Source of the DNA: JAICKM01 sp038228295
GTDB lineage: Bacteria > Chloroflexota > Chloroflexia > QHBQ01 > JAICKM01
Assembly: GCA_038228295.1 (NCBI GenBank)
Contig: JBBRPH010000020.1
Location: 1 to 64,000 of the forward strand
Length of the DNA stretch: 64,000 bases
Direction: 5' to 3'
Made by a program: the position numbers and the translations under genes. Positions 51,176 to 60,679 of this stretch are shown here, piece by piece. The notes beneath the pieces were generated by a model. It was not told the origin of the DNA. It ran no database searches and was given only the letters and a program-made list of their open reading frames with translations. Within the stretch, counting starts at the first letter, position 1, and the number at the start of each line of letters is the position of its first letter.

Positions 51176-53836
51176 TCAAGCCTCAGCAGTAAGGGCGGCT
51201 AGTACACTGTCGAGGGTAGTCATGCGCCCGGCCAGTGCGAAGGCAACGGCATGGTCGAGTGACATCGTCCGGCCCGCCGTCCAAGCAACGGCCCATGCCG
51301 ACGGGGTCAACCGGGCTTGGGCTAGGGCGACGTGTTTGTGATAGGCGGCCTGTTCCAGTGGGCGTAGCGGGGTGCCGATCGCCTCGCGCAGTGCCTCGGC
51401 GGCTCCGAACAGGCGCGCCGCCTGTGCCGGCGGATCTTGGTGCGCGGCAACCTCGGCCAACCCGTGCAAGCTGAGGACCATCAGTGGGCGGTTGCCGAGT
51501 TCGCGTAACAGCACCAGGCTTTCCCGATATAGCGTGCGGGCCTGCTCGTAATCTCGGTCGCACTGGGCCGATTCGGCCAAATTGTATAATGTGTTTGCCA
51601 GCCCCCAGCTATCACCTAACTGCTGACGCAGGACCAGGCTTTCGCGGAAAAACTGCCTCGCTGCCGCGTAGTGACCCTGATAGCGGGTCACGACACCGAG
51701 GTTGTTGAGCGATATGGCGATGCCCGCCGTGTCACCAAGCGTGCGCCGTCCGGCCAGGCCGGCCCGGTAGTAACCCTCGGCGCGCTCATAATCGGCTTGG
51801 TCAGTGGCGATCAGGCCCAGTGAGTTGAGCGTATTAGCGATATTCCAGGGATCGTCCAGCCGGCGAAACAGGGCCAAGCTTTCCTGCAATAGCGTCTCGG
51901 CCTGTGCATAGTCACCTTGCTGGCCGGCTAACGCCCCCGCCACGCGCAACCCTTTGGCCCGCGTGGCGGGGCTGATCGGGCGGGCCAGCGCGCTCTCCAA
52001 CCAGCGGCGCCCCTCGCTGAGGTGGCCGTGAGCATACCAAAAGCGCCACAGCGCTGCCGCTGTCCGCACGGCATCTTCGCTCGCGCCCTCGGCCAGCATC
52101 CAGGCCAGCGCGGCGCGCAAATTATCGTGCTCCTCCTCCAGGCGCTCCAACCAGCGCACCTGATGCACGCCGCGCAACTCCGGCTCGGCGTGCTCGGCCA
52201 GCACCTGATAATAGGCGGCGTGCCGGCGGCGTAGGGTCGGTGCCTGATCGTCGGCGGCCAACCGCTCCGCTGCGTACTCGTGGATCGTGTCCAGCATTCC
52301 GAAGCGCGGTTCCCCGTCCGCTCCCTCGCGCTGTTGTAACAAGCTGTGATCTAGTAAGGCTTCTAATCCATTGTGGAGCGTGGCAGCGGGGGTATCGTTC
52401 GCAACGCCGGTGACGGCGGTGGCGGCGCCCGCCGAGCAGCCACCGACAAAGACGGCGAGTTGCACAAATAGCGTCTGCTCAGTCGGGGTGAGTAGGCGGT
52501 AGCTCCACTCCATAGCATCGTGCAGCGTTTGGTGTCGGGCGGGACGCAGCGGGGTTGTGCCCGTCAGCAGCTGCTGTGAGGCGTGACCGTCGCCCAGGCG
52601 GGCCAGCAATTGGGCCGGCGTAAAGGCATTGCTGCGCGCCGCCGCCAGTTCCAACGCCAGCGGCAGCCCGTCGAGGCGCACGCAGAGGGCGGCGACGGCG
52701 GCGGCATTGTCGCCGGTGAGGCCGAAGCTGGGGCGGGCCAGCCGGGCGCGCTCCACAAACAGGCGTACTGCGGCGGTTTCCAGTAAGCGTTTCGGTGGCG
52801 GCAGGTGCTGGAGATCGGGTAGCGCCAACGGCGGCACGGGTAGCTCTTGCTCGTCCGCCAAGTGCAGCACGGTGCGGCTGGTAACGATTAGGCATAAAAG
52901 AGGAGCTGCGGCCAGCAGTTCGGCTAACAGGGGAGCGGCAGGCAATCCGAGTTCAAAATTATCCAGCACCAACAGGCACGCCTCGGCGCGCAGCCGGTTT
53001 TGTAGAGCCGGCCACAACGGAGTAGCGGGGGTCTCCACCACGCGCAGCGTCCCGGCTAACGCCAGAACTAACCCTTCTGTATCTGTAGCCGCGTTCAAGC
53101 TCACGCAGCCTACGCCGGCGGGAAAGCGGTCCCGTAGCAGCCGCGCTAGGTGCAAAGCGAGGTGTGTTTTGCCCACGCCACCGGGACCGGTCAGCGTCAG
53201 CAGGCGCACTCCGCCGCGGCGCAGGGCCGCCAGCGCCGCGGCCACCTCCGTTTCTCGCCCAATGAGGGGGGTAACCGGCTCCGGCAGATCGAGTGGTTGC
53301 CCAGGTAGGCGTGGCTCCGGCAGGCCGTTACCGGCGGCCTTGACGATGATGCAGGCGAACACTTGCGTAGGCTCGACATCGCCCTGTAGCCACCATGCGC
53401 CGAGATCCTGTAAACCTACGGCCGGCGGTAGTAAGGGCAAGACGGCAGTTACCGCCGCATCGGTCAACAGGATACGGCCGGCAGGGGTGGCGGCTAGTAA
53501 ACGCCGTGCGGGGGTCGCCTGGACATCTATGTTCTCGCCGGCCACAACCAGCGCAGTATGCAAAGCGAATGCGGGGGGGATTGATGGGCCTGCGTCCGCG
53601 TGGGCGGCTCGGAGCACAGCCAGAGCGACTCCCAGTGCCACGCCCGCATCGCTGAACGCGGCGCCGACGCTAGGCGCTGCGCTTGGCAACACCACCCCGC
53701 CCGCCCTGCCCAGGATCGTGGCAACGTCGATTTGTTGGCGGCGCAGAGTCGCCGCTGGTGCTTCCTCACCGCTGGGGATCGGCTCGACGTTATGCGCGAA
53801 TAGAAACGTCACCATCCCGGTTGGCAATTCAGACAT
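51176..53836 (-). CDS. Cyclase-like/ATPase/TPR regulator with degenerate cyclase domain
   Basis: An 886-residue third paralogue. The N-terminal part aligns with the cyclase fold, but both metal sites are lost (TFLFAHNVEP where paralogues have FLFTDIEGS, and LPSAAPSVGAAF where they have GGDAF), so it cannot be a cyclase. The ATPase keeps Walker A GPGGVGKT and LLVLDNFELG. The TPR array runs from about residue 560, for example NIANTLNSLGLIATDQADYERAEGYYRAGL. No DNA-binding domain is visible. It may serve as an ATP-dependent protein-interaction switch. Confidence 0.84.
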   Translation of the reverse strand: MSELPTGMVTFLFAHNVEPIPSGEEAPAATLRRQQIDVATILGRAGGVVLPSAAPSVGAAFSDAGVALGVALAVLRAAHADAGPSIPPAFALHTALVVAGENIDVQATPARRLLAATPAGRILLTDAAVTAVLPLLPPAVGLQDLGAWWLQGDVEPTQVFACIIVKAAGNGLPEPRLPGQPLDLPEPVTPLIGRETEVAAALAALRRGGVRLLTLTGPGGVGKTHLALHLARLLRDRFPAGVGCVSLNAATDTEGLVLALAGTLRVVETPATPLWPALQNRLRAEACLLVLDNFELGLPAAPLLAELLAAAPLLCLIVTSRTVLHLADEQELPVPPLALPDLQHLPPPKRLLETAAVRLFVERARLARPSFGLTGDNAAAVAALCVRLDGLPLALELAAARSNAFTPAQLLARLGDGHASQQLLTGTTPLRPARHQTLHDAMEWSYRLLTPTEQTLFVQLAVFVGGCSAGAATAVTGVANDTPAATLHNGLEALLDHSLLQQREGADGEPRFGMLDTIHEYAAERLAADDQAPTLRRRHAAYYQVLAEHAEPELRGVHQVRWLERLEEEHDNLRAALAWMLAEGASEDAVRTAAALWRFWYAHGHLSEGRRWLESALARPISPATRAKGLRVAGALAGQQGDYAQAETLLQESLALFRRLDDPWNIANTLNSLGLIATDQADYERAEGYYRAGLAGRRTLGDTAGIAISLNNLGVVTRYQGHYAAARQFFRESLVLRQQLGDSWGLANTLYNLAESAQCDRDYEQARTLYRESLVLLRELGNRPLMVLSLHGLAEVAAHQDPPAQAARLFGAAEALREAIGTPLRPLEQAAYHKHVALAQARLTPSAWAVAWTAGRTMSLDHAVAFALAGRMTTLDSVLAALTAEA

Positions 53837-54097
53837 CCGTCTCCCCTTTGCCGGGCCGGCGCGCCAAGTCCGCTAACAGCCGCAGCTAAAACCGGGAGCC
53901 GTGCTCCTAGTCTTAGTATAAGCGGTTGTAGCCGCTTGCGTCAACCACAGGGCACGCTACCTTCCGCACTTCGCACTCGCTAGCGCGTATCTTTCCCCAT
54001 CTGGTAGCCGCCGGCTGTGCGGGCATTGCGGAAGTAGGCCGCTTCCGCGCGGGCAGAGTCTATCCCTTGTACAAGGTTGTACGGTGGTGCAGTCCAT

Positions 54098-55819
54098 CTA
54101 CACGGCCTCCGTATTGAGCGGCAGGGCGCCACCGTGCGCCGGCAGGCACACGGTAAATACAGATCCGACTGCCGGCGTGCTGACCACATGGATGTCACCG
54201 CCTAACAGCCGACAGATACGGCGGCTGAAGGCTAGGCCCAGTCCTGTGCCGGCGTAGCGGCGGGTCGTTGAGGAATCGCCCTGCATGAACGGCTCGAACA
54301 GGTGCGGTAGTTGCTCGGCGGTTATGCCGATGCCGGTGTCGGCTACCACGAACTCGACCCAGCCGGCAGGATCAGTTGCACTGCGGCGGGCGGTTAAGGT
54401 GACCGTGCCGGCTGTGGTGAATTTGGCGGCGTTATTGAGCAGGCTGTGCAACACTTGGCTTACTTTCGTCTCATCGCTGACCATTGTCCCGATGTCGGGC
54501 GCGATCTCTAGCACGAATTGATTACCGTTCGCCGCCGTCAGCGGCTGGGCGGCTTGCGCCACGTTTTCCAGCAATGCTTGCAGTGAAAAAGCATAACGGT
54601 TCAGCTCCAGTGTACCTGCTTCGATCTTCGACATTTCTAGGATGTCGCTGATCAACGCCAGCAGATGGCGGCTTGATCCCTGAATTTTGAGTAAATCAGG
54701 CAGGAAGCCGGTGTTGCCCAGCGTCTGTGCCTCCTCCAGCAAAAAATCGCTGTAACCGATGATGATATTTAACGGCGTGCGTAACTCGTGGCTCATGTTG
54801 GCGAGAAACGCACTTTTAGCTTGATTGGCGGCTTCAGCGGCCTCCTTAGCTGCGCGTAGGGCGGCTTCTACTTGCTTACGCTCAGTGATGTCGCGCACCG
54901 CCACGACCCGCGCCTGCTGCTCACCATATGGGATGGTTTTGCCGTGAAGTTCGATGGGGAATAGCGTGCCGTCCTTTCGCACGCCTATCGTTTCATACGG
55001 TTCGCTGTATCCCGCCAGCATACGCTCCCATACGACGGCCTGCGCGGCCGGCGCGATCACCTCCAGCGCGTTGCGGCTTAACAACTCGCTAGCGCTGTAG
55101 CCGAACAGTGTCCGCACTGCCTGGTTGGCATCCAGGATGTGGCCGCGTTCGTGGATCAGGATGCCTTCAAAGCCGGCTTCCGCCAAGTGGCGGAACCGCT
55201 CCTCGCTCTGCTGGATGGCGACGGCATTGGCTTGGAGTTCGCTCTTTTGCTGTCGGTCGCGTAGGCGTAGCCCCTCCAGGCGGCTGAACGTTCGCTGCCG
55301 CACGGTGAAGACCACGCCCGCTAACAGCGTAGACCCCAGCAACATAAAGGCGAAGTGCAGCAGGTCGGGCGAGGGTGACAAGATCAGGCCGACCACTCCA
55401 CCCCAGCCCACCAATGCCAGCCCGATCAGCAACACTGTCCAGCGCGCCGACAGTAACAGGCAGCCGGTGCCGATGATCATCAACGCGACATTTGTAGTCT
55501 GCTTGATTTCGGCGACCAATGCCATGTGCAGCAGACTGTTGACCAATACCAAGCCCATAATCGCGGCCGCTAGGGGATGGATCCGCTGCGCCGGCAGCCG
55601 TCGCCGGCCTAGCATCACTCGCAGGGTAGCATAAATCAGCGCCGTCAGCGCGGCCACGCTACACATAATTACGGCAGTAGTGCCCTGTAGCAGGAGGACA
55701 TGGCTGAAGGCGAAGATGCTATAGAGCACTGTCAGTGCCGTGAGGACCGGCGGCAGGCTGTCACGTACTACGCGATTCAGCGCCCGCGTGATGGCGGGCC
55801 GACTTGAAATGTTTGTCAC
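54098..55819 (-). CDS. PAS-containing membrane histidine kinase
   Basis: A 573-residue sensor kinase. Residues about 20-180 contain five or so transmembrane helices; a PAS domain (about 205-325) follows, with IQQSEERFRHLAEAGFEG and an adjacent PAC segment. The HisKA region has the phospho-acceptor His in FLANMSHELRTPLN, and the catalytic ATPase shows VVADTGIGIT and GTGLGLAFSRRI. There is no receiver domain and no adjacent response regulator. GTG 55819 is the start. A TTGCAC-17-TACACT promoter is at 55928-55900. The REC-kinase fusion at 18681 is a possible but unproven partner. Confidence 0.9.
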   Translation of the reverse strand: MTNISSRPAITRALNRVVRDSLPPVLTALTVLYSIFAFSHVLLLQGTTAVIMCSVAALTALIYATLRVMLGRRRLPAQRIHPLAAAIMGLVLVNSLLHMALVAEIKQTTNVALMIIGTGCLLLSARWTVLLIGLALVGWGGVVGLILSPSPDLLHFAFMLLGSTLLAGVVFTVRQRTFSRLEGLRLRDRQQKSELQANAVAIQQSEERFRHLAEAGFEGILIHERGHILDANQAVRTLFGYSASELLSRNALEVIAPAAQAVVWERMLAGYSEPYETIGVRKDGTLFPIELHGKTIPYGEQQARVVAVRDITERKQVEAALRAAKEAAEAANQAKSAFLANMSHELRTPLNIIIGYSDFLLEEAQTLGNTGFLPDLLKIQGSSRHLLALISDILEMSKIEAGTLELNRYAFSLQALLENVAQAAQPLTAANGNQFVLEIAPDIGTMVSDETKVSQVLHSLLNNAAKFTTAGTVTLTARRSATDPAGWVEFVVADTGIGITAEQLPHLFEPFMQGDSSTTRRYAGTGLGLAFSRRICRLLGGDIHVVSTPAVGSVFTVCLPAHGGALPLNTEAV

Positions 55820-55899
55820 ACGCGCCTCAGATTGCTTTGTTTAGATCGCTCCTGGGGGAATTGTCGCCGAGTTGTGGCCTTCGTCTAAAATGCGCTTTC

Positions 55900-55928
55900 A
55901 GTGTAGCACAGGCGGTGATGCGGTGCAA
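55900..55928 (-). promoter_or_regulatory. Promoter of the histidine kinase gene
   Basis: On the minus strand, TTGCAC (55928-55923), a 17-bp spacer and TACACT (55905-55900) with TGC extension, about 75 nt before the GTG start. Confidence 0.65.
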
Positions 55929-56114
55929 CCCGCTAGGATTAGGCAGCGGGGACTGTGCGAAAGTCGGGTTGGGGAGTAGTGGGACGAGGTTCTGCGCCGG
56001 CACGAATAGGGGGCACATGGCTTCGTGGTTTGCGGGGTGTGGTGGCACAAGGGTTGCTTATAGTAAAGCGGGGGCCGTTACTTACTGTTTACATAAGATA
56101 CAAGGATGCCGCTC

Positions 56115-56450
56115 ATGTTAACGTTACGCCTGCACAACCACAAACTACTCACCGGCTGGTGGACCGTTCTCCTGGCCGCCGTGCTTTTGCTCGGCGTGGT
56201 CGGTTTCGCTGCCGGTCACGGTCACTGGTCCCTCGGTAGTGTTTCCACCCCGGCGTATGTGAGCAACACTAGTTCTTTAATCGGCACCGCCGACGGTAGT
56301 CTGGTCGAAGGATCTACTGCTGTTGCTGCTCAGCCTACGGTTGCTTCTCTTCCCGCTTTAGAGTTGCTATTAGTAATATTAACGACTTTAGCCGGGGTCG
56401 TATTTGTGCTGGCCCGTCTCTATACGTGTCTCTGCCGCCGTCTCGCTTAG
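56115..56450 (+). CDS. Small exported or membrane protein, unknown
   Basis: A 111-residue protein with an N-terminal hydrophobic segment (about residues 13-33), a Ser/Thr/Ala-rich extracytoplasmic loop (about 35-75) and a C-terminal helix (about 81-100) followed by a short basic tail (CRRLA). ATG 56115 has AAGGA about 9 nt upstream; ATG 56106 is the alternative. It ends before a strong terminator. No family is recognised. Confidence 0.5.
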   Translation: MLTLRLHNHKLLTGWWTVLLAAVLLLGVVGFAAGHGHWSLGSVSTPAYVSNTSSLIGTADGSLVEGSTAVAAQPTVASLPALELLLVILTTLAGVVFVLARLYTCLCRRLA

Positions 56451-56467
56451 ACTGTCGGTAAGCGTGG

Positions 56468-56506
56468 GAAAAGCAGCAAGCGAGATTATGCCGCTTGCTG
56501 CTTTTC
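56468..56506 (+). terminator. Strong 15-bp hairpin terminator
   Basis: GAAAAGCAGCAAGCG (56468-56482) pairs exactly with CGCTTGCTGCTTTTC (56492-56506) around a 9-nt loop. It closes the small membrane protein gene. Confidence 0.75.
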
Positions 56507-56574
56507 GCTTACCCTCGTGCCGTGTATGGACGAGCGTCACACACCTCTCGCAGCTATATTTCGTGTCCCGGCTT

Positions 56575-57312
56575 TTACAGCAGCGTCGCCGCCGTCCAGG
56601 GTGCAGTTAATTCCACCCCGTCGCAAGTGGGGCGGTTGACGAGTGTTGCGACGGGGTGGGCAGTCATCGCCGTCGGTGGGTAAGGCCGGAGCAGCGCCAG
56701 CCATGCTGCGTCACCCGCTTGCGGGTCCAGCCAGGCCGCCTCTGCTGCCGCCGGCAAGATCACCGGCATCCGCTCGTGGATAGGGGCCAGCCGATCATTC
56801 GCGGTGGTGGTGATAATGGTGTAACTCCAGAGCGCGTCACCATCGGGACTACGCCAACAATCGTATAGTCCTGCGAAGGCAAACAAAGCGCCCGGCCCGT
56901 CACTGCCCAGCACCTGCATATAATAGGGTTGCTTTGTTTTGCCGCTACCTTGCCATTCGTAAAAGCCGGTGGCGGGGACCAGGCAACGCCCCTGGCGCAA
57001 AGGGCCGCGATAGGTCGGTTTTTCGGCGACGGTCTCGGCCCGTGCATTGATTGTGCTGTAACGCGCCGACGGCTCACGCGCCCAGCGCGGCACCAACCCC
57101 CAACTCATTGCCGCGACCGCGCGCCCCTCGCCTTGCGCCACCACAACCGGGTGGAGTTGACCGGGTGCGAGATTAAAGCGCGGACCGTCTAGCGCGGCCA
57201 ATGTGTCGGCCTGCCCCACGGCGCCCACCGTGTCCGCCACTGTGCCGACTGCGCCGCCGAAGCGTGCAGCCACCTGGGCCACTGTTGCCGCCAATGTATA
57301 ACGTCCACACAT
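56575..57312 (-). CDS. SRAP/HMCES-family DNA-protein crosslink protein (YedK-like)
   Basis: A 245-residue SOS-response-associated peptidase-fold protein that forms a covalent thiazolidine with abasic sites in single-stranded DNA. The mature N-terminus is CGRYT after Met removal (Cys2 is the nucleophile), with NARAETVAEKPTYRGP, RCLVPATGFYEW and HERMPVILP carrying the Asn, Glu and His catalytic residues. The start ATG 57312 is fixed by Cys2; the longer upstream frame is rejected. The neighbouring HAD gene is on the same strand, 75 nt upstream. Confidence 0.93.
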   Translation of the reverse strand: MCGRYTLAATVAQVAARFGGAVGTVADTVGAVGQADTLAALDGPRFNLAPGQLHPVVVAQGEGRAVAAMSWGLVPRWAREPSARYSTINARAETVAEKPTYRGPLRQGRCLVPATGFYEWQGSGKTKQPYYMQVLGSDGPGALFAFAGLYDCWRSPDGDALWSYTIITTTANDRLAPIHERMPVILPAAAEAAWLDPQAGDAAWLALLRPYPPTAMTAHPVATLVNRPTCDGVELTAPWTAATLL

Positions 57313-57386
57313 GGGTTTACTTCCTCCTCTCCCTATCCTATCGCCTCCGTCTTGCCCAATGCGGCAAATTGCTGCTCCTAGTGGCG

Positions 57387-58048
57387 TCACTCCGCGAACG
57401 GCGACTCTGCGAGGTGCGCCAGCAAGTCAGCGGGATCGGCATAGACGGCAACGGCTCCGCGTAAATCAGTATCCGTCCAGCCGCCGCAGCGCAGGGCCAC
57501 CGTGCGAATGCCTGCCTTGTGGGCTGCCTCAATGTCGTAGGGCGTGTCGCCTAGCATGATCGCTGCGTCGGGGGGCAACCTAGCTTGCCCAGCGCCACCT
57601 GCACAATGTCGGGGTCAGGTTTCGACTCTTTGACCTCACTGCCTGATGCTTGTTCTTTGATCAGGTCCGTCACTTCGGCAATCCGCAGTAGTTTTTGCAA
57701 CTCGTCGTCTTGTGCCGAACTGGCGGTCGCCAGTTCAATACCCCGCGCACGTAACCCTTGCACCAAGGCCCGCGTTTGGGGAAAAGGTTGTAGTTCCGAC
57801 AGGTATTGCTCTTTAAAAATCTCGCCCCGCCAACGACTGATCTGTTGTTCTAAAGGACTATCCGCCGCTAGGCCCGTGACTTGCGGCAGCAACTTGTCGC
57901 CACCCATGCCGATTAGTTTCACGATACGCTCCGCTGACTCGTGATAGCCGGCGCGCGCTAATGCCGCTACCCAGGTCCGCGCATGGGCCTCGTTGCTGTC
58001 CACCAGCGTACCGTCTATGTCTAGCAGTGCGGCTTTAATCCGGGTCAT
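57387..58048 (-). pseudogene. HAD-superfamily phosphatase with a -1 frameshift
   Basis: Two overlapping frames together make one phosphoglycolate phosphatase-like HAD hydrolase of about 220 residues. The first (58048 to about 57573) has LLDIDGTLVDSNEAHA (nucleophile Asp), ATASSAQDDELQ and ESKPDPDIVQVAL, then goes out of frame after GCPP. The second resumes with DAAIMLGDTPYDIEAAHKAGI (motif IV) to the stop at 57387. The break lies in a run of six G (57570-57575); seven would restore the frame. It may be real decay, slippage or a homopolymer base-calling error. Confidence 0.78.
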
Positions 58049-58251
58049 TAGAGTTCCTCCTGCGGATAATCTTTCGCTGAGACTAGAGCAAGCTATGTGC
58101 CGGTCGGCGGGGTTGCGTGCAGTGTGCGCCTCCCGTATGCCGGCTTACAGCGCGCCGCCCTCTGAGCCTCTATAGTAGAGAGGTGCAGATAGCCGACGGC
58201 GAAACCGCGCCGCCCACGACTGCGTACACTTTGCGGGGGATAGTTACCAGT

Positions 58252-59412
58252 ATGACCTTTGGGATTACAGCGGTTACGAATTTCGCGGCTGCGCCTACAG
58301 CGGCGGTGTGGACCGATCTGTGTGGTCGTTCAGCCGCAAACCCCGTGTTTGCGGGTTATGCTTTTAATCATGCGTGGTGGCAGGCTTTCTGTGCCGACGC
58401 GGACTGTTCCTGTCAACTTGCTGTCTTGATTTTGCATGAAGGGGGTACTCTGATGGGAGTAGCCCCTTTTTATTTGTCTACTGTTACCGCCGCCGATGTA
58501 GCGGCCGACCAAGAACGCGCCGCCGTCACGGCCCGTATCGCGGCGCGCACGACACCCGATTCCTCGGCGCTTCCCCTTTCTGGGGAGGCGATCGCGACTC
58601 CCCCTTCCGCCGGCGGGCTGGTGGCCGGAACGTTAGGGCAGCGGGTTGTGCAACTACTGGGCGGCGTGGCGGTGCGTGATTACGGCGATATTATCGCGCC
58701 GCTGGGGCGCGAAGCCGAAGCATGGGCGGCGGTATTGGGCTATTGGAACGGGCAGGTCGGCTGGGATGTGCTGGATTTGCACGCACTGCGGGCGGCGCCG
58801 GCCGCGCAGGCTGCCGCCGCTGCCGCTGCGCTCGGCTGGACGGTCGCGCAAGGGATCGAAGAGACCTGCCCGGCGCTGACCCTGCCTGCTACCTGGGACG
58901 ATTACTTAGCCGGCTTGGGCAAAAAGGATCGCCACGAACTGCGCCGCAAGCTGCGGCGCATCGAAACCCAGCCGCTTGCCGTCCGTCGGCGGGTGCAGAC
59001 CGCCGGCCCCGCTTTAGCGGCAGCCTTCGCCGAGTTCTTGACCCTGCACCGCCTGAGTGGCGCGGCCAAAGCTGCGTTTATGACCCCGGCGATGGAGCGC
59101 TTTTTCCGCCGGCTGCTGGCTGAGGAGCCGGCGGGGTTAGAGATCGCTACGCTCTATGTAGACGATCAGCCGGTGGCGGCCTACCTGTCGTTTAGCGTCG
59201 GTGACCGGCTACTGCTCTACAACTCCGGGTATGACCCGCAGTATGCCGACCTCGGCGCGGGATTTGCTTTATTGGTGTATCGTATTGAAGCGGCAATTGC
59301 CGCCGGTATCACGGTGTTTGATTTTTTACGAGGCGACGAGCGTTATAAGTACGACCTGGGGGCAATGGATCAGTTTGTCTACCGGGTGATCGGCCGCCGT
59401 CCGGCGGCATAA
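58252..59412 (+). CDS. CelD/BcsL-like GNAT acyltransferase
   Basis: A 386-residue protein with the CelD/Acetyltransf_6 architecture: an N-terminal GNAT-like half with NPVFAGYAFNHAWWQAF and a C-terminal half with GLGKKDRHELRRKLRRIE, LYVDDQPVAAYLSFSVGDRLLLYNSGYDPQY, and FDFLRGDERYKYDLG. Such proteins act on peptides or polysaccharides using acyl-CoA or aminoacyl donors. ATG 58252 is chosen; longer frames lack a ribosome site. It ends 10 nt before the glycosyltransferase gene, so they are probably one operon. The exact substrate is unknown. Confidence 0.8.
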   Translation: MTFGITAVTNFAAAPTAAVWTDLCGRSAANPVFAGYAFNHAWWQAFCADADCSCQLAVLILHEGGTLMGVAPFYLSTVTAADVAADQERAAVTARIAARTTPDSSALPLSGEAIATPPSAGGLVAGTLGQRVVQLLGGVAVRDYGDIIAPLGREAEAWAAVLGYWNGQVGWDVLDLHALRAAPAAQAAAAAAALGWTVAQGIEETCPALTLPATWDDYLAGLGKKDRHELRRKLRRIETQPLAVRRRVQTAGPALAAAFAEFLTLHRLSGAAKAAFMTPAMERFFRRLLAEEPAGLEIATLYVDDQPVAAYLSFSVGDRLLLYNSGYDPQYADLGAGFALLVYRIEAAIAAGITVFDFLRGDERYKYDLGAMDQFVYRVIGRRPAA

Positions 59413-59422
59413 AGGTGGGTGT

Positions 59423-60679
59423 ATGTGTAGAATTGCGATGTTGAGTGTGCATACCTGTCCGCTGGCAACGTTGGGCGGCAAAGAAACCGGCGGCATGAAT
59501 GTTTATGTACGCGAACTATCGCGCGAGCTGGGCCGGCGCGGCAAGAAAGTGGATGTCTTCACCCGTTCCATAGATCCCACTATCGCGCCGGTGCGTGAGC
59601 TGGGGCCAAACGCCCGTGTAATCCACTTGCCGGCCGGCCCGGTCGGCCCCTACGATAAAAACAAAATTTATAATCACTTGCCTCAATTTGTGGCTGGGGT
59701 GGAGGCATTCCGCCGGGCTGAAGGGCTGCACTATGATCTAGTGCATGGGCACTACTGGCTGTCCGGGCTGGCCGGTCGGCCACTGGCCCAGCAGTGGGAT
59801 GTGCCGTTGGTGCAGATGTTCCACACGCTGGGCCACATGAAAAACGAAGTGGCAAAAACCGCCGGTGACCGTGAAGTGGACTTGCGGATCGAAAAAGAGA
59901 CCGAAGTGCTGCGCCTGGCCGACCGTATTGTGTCGCCGACTGCCACCGAGCGTACCCAACTCGCCTGGTACTATGGGGCCGATCCCGCCAAGATCAGCGT
60001 GATCCCGTGTGGTGTAGACACGAGTCTGTTCCGCCCGCGCGATCAGCATGAAGCGCGGCAGCGGTTGGGCCTGCCTTGCGGCCGGCTACTACTGTTTGTG
60101 GGTCGCATCGAACGCTTGAAGGGCATTGATACGCTGCTGGAAGCGGCTGCGCTGCTGCTGGCCCGGCCCGGCTATGGGGATCTGCGTGTGCTGATCGTCG
60201 GCGGCGACCTGGAGAGCAACGGCGATAATCCCGAACTGCTGCGTGTGCAGGCGCTGGCAAACAGCCTAGGTATTCGCGACCATGTAGACTTCTTGGGATC
60301 GCAACCGCAAACGGAGTTACCCTACTTCTATTCGGCAGCGGATCTGACGATCATGCCTTCGCATTACGAGTCGTTCGGTATGGTGGCGCTGGAGTCGATG
60401 GCCTGTGGCACGCCGGTCGTGGCTTCGCGGGTAGGCGGCCTGGCGCGGTTGGTGCGCGACGGTGAAACGGGTATCTTGGTGCCCGAAGAATCGCCGACCG
60501 CGCTGGCGATGCAAACGCACGCTATCCTGAGTGATGCCGCCGAGCGCGGGGCAATGGCCCGCCGTGCCGCCGAGTACGCCGACGAATATGCCTGGGGCCG
60601 CATTGCCGATCGCATGATCAAGTTGTATGATAGCGAACTTCACGGCGTGGCCGACCGGACGTGCCCGTGCGTGATCTGA
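59423..60679 (+). CDS. GT4 retaining glycosyltransferase (MshA/sucrose-phosphate synthase-like)
   Basis: A 418-residue GT-B enzyme. The N-terminal domain has GGKETGGMNVYVRELSRELGRRG and VHGHYWLSGLAGRPLA, both close to the MshA/SPS consensus. The C-terminal nucleotide-sugar site shows GRIERLKGIDTLLEAA, DVDFLGSQP-like VDFLGSQPQTELPYFY and the EX7E-type SHYESFGMVALESMACG. It should transfer a sugar to a small phosphorylated acceptor, such as inositol phosphate or a sugar phosphate. It overlaps the next phosphatase gene by 19 nt, an arrangement that suggests synthase/phosphatase coupling. Confidence 0.87.
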   Translation: MCRIAMLSVHTCPLATLGGKETGGMNVYVRELSRELGRRGKKVDVFTRSIDPTIAPVRELGPNARVIHLPAGPVGPYDKNKIYNHLPQFVAGVEAFRRAEGLHYDLVHGHYWLSGLAGRPLAQQWDVPLVQMFHTLGHMKNEVAKTAGDREVDLRIEKETEVLRLADRIVSPTATERTQLAWYYGADPAKISVIPCGVDTSLFRPRDQHEARQRLGLPCGRLLLFVGRIERLKGIDTLLEAAALLLARPGYGDLRVLIVGGDLESNGDNPELLRVQALANSLGIRDHVDFLGSQPQTELPYFYSAADLTIMPSHYESFGMVALESMACGTPVVASRVGGLARLVRDGETGILVPEESPTALAMQTHAILSDAAERGAMARRAAEYADEYAWGRIADRMIKLYDSELHGVADRTCPCVI

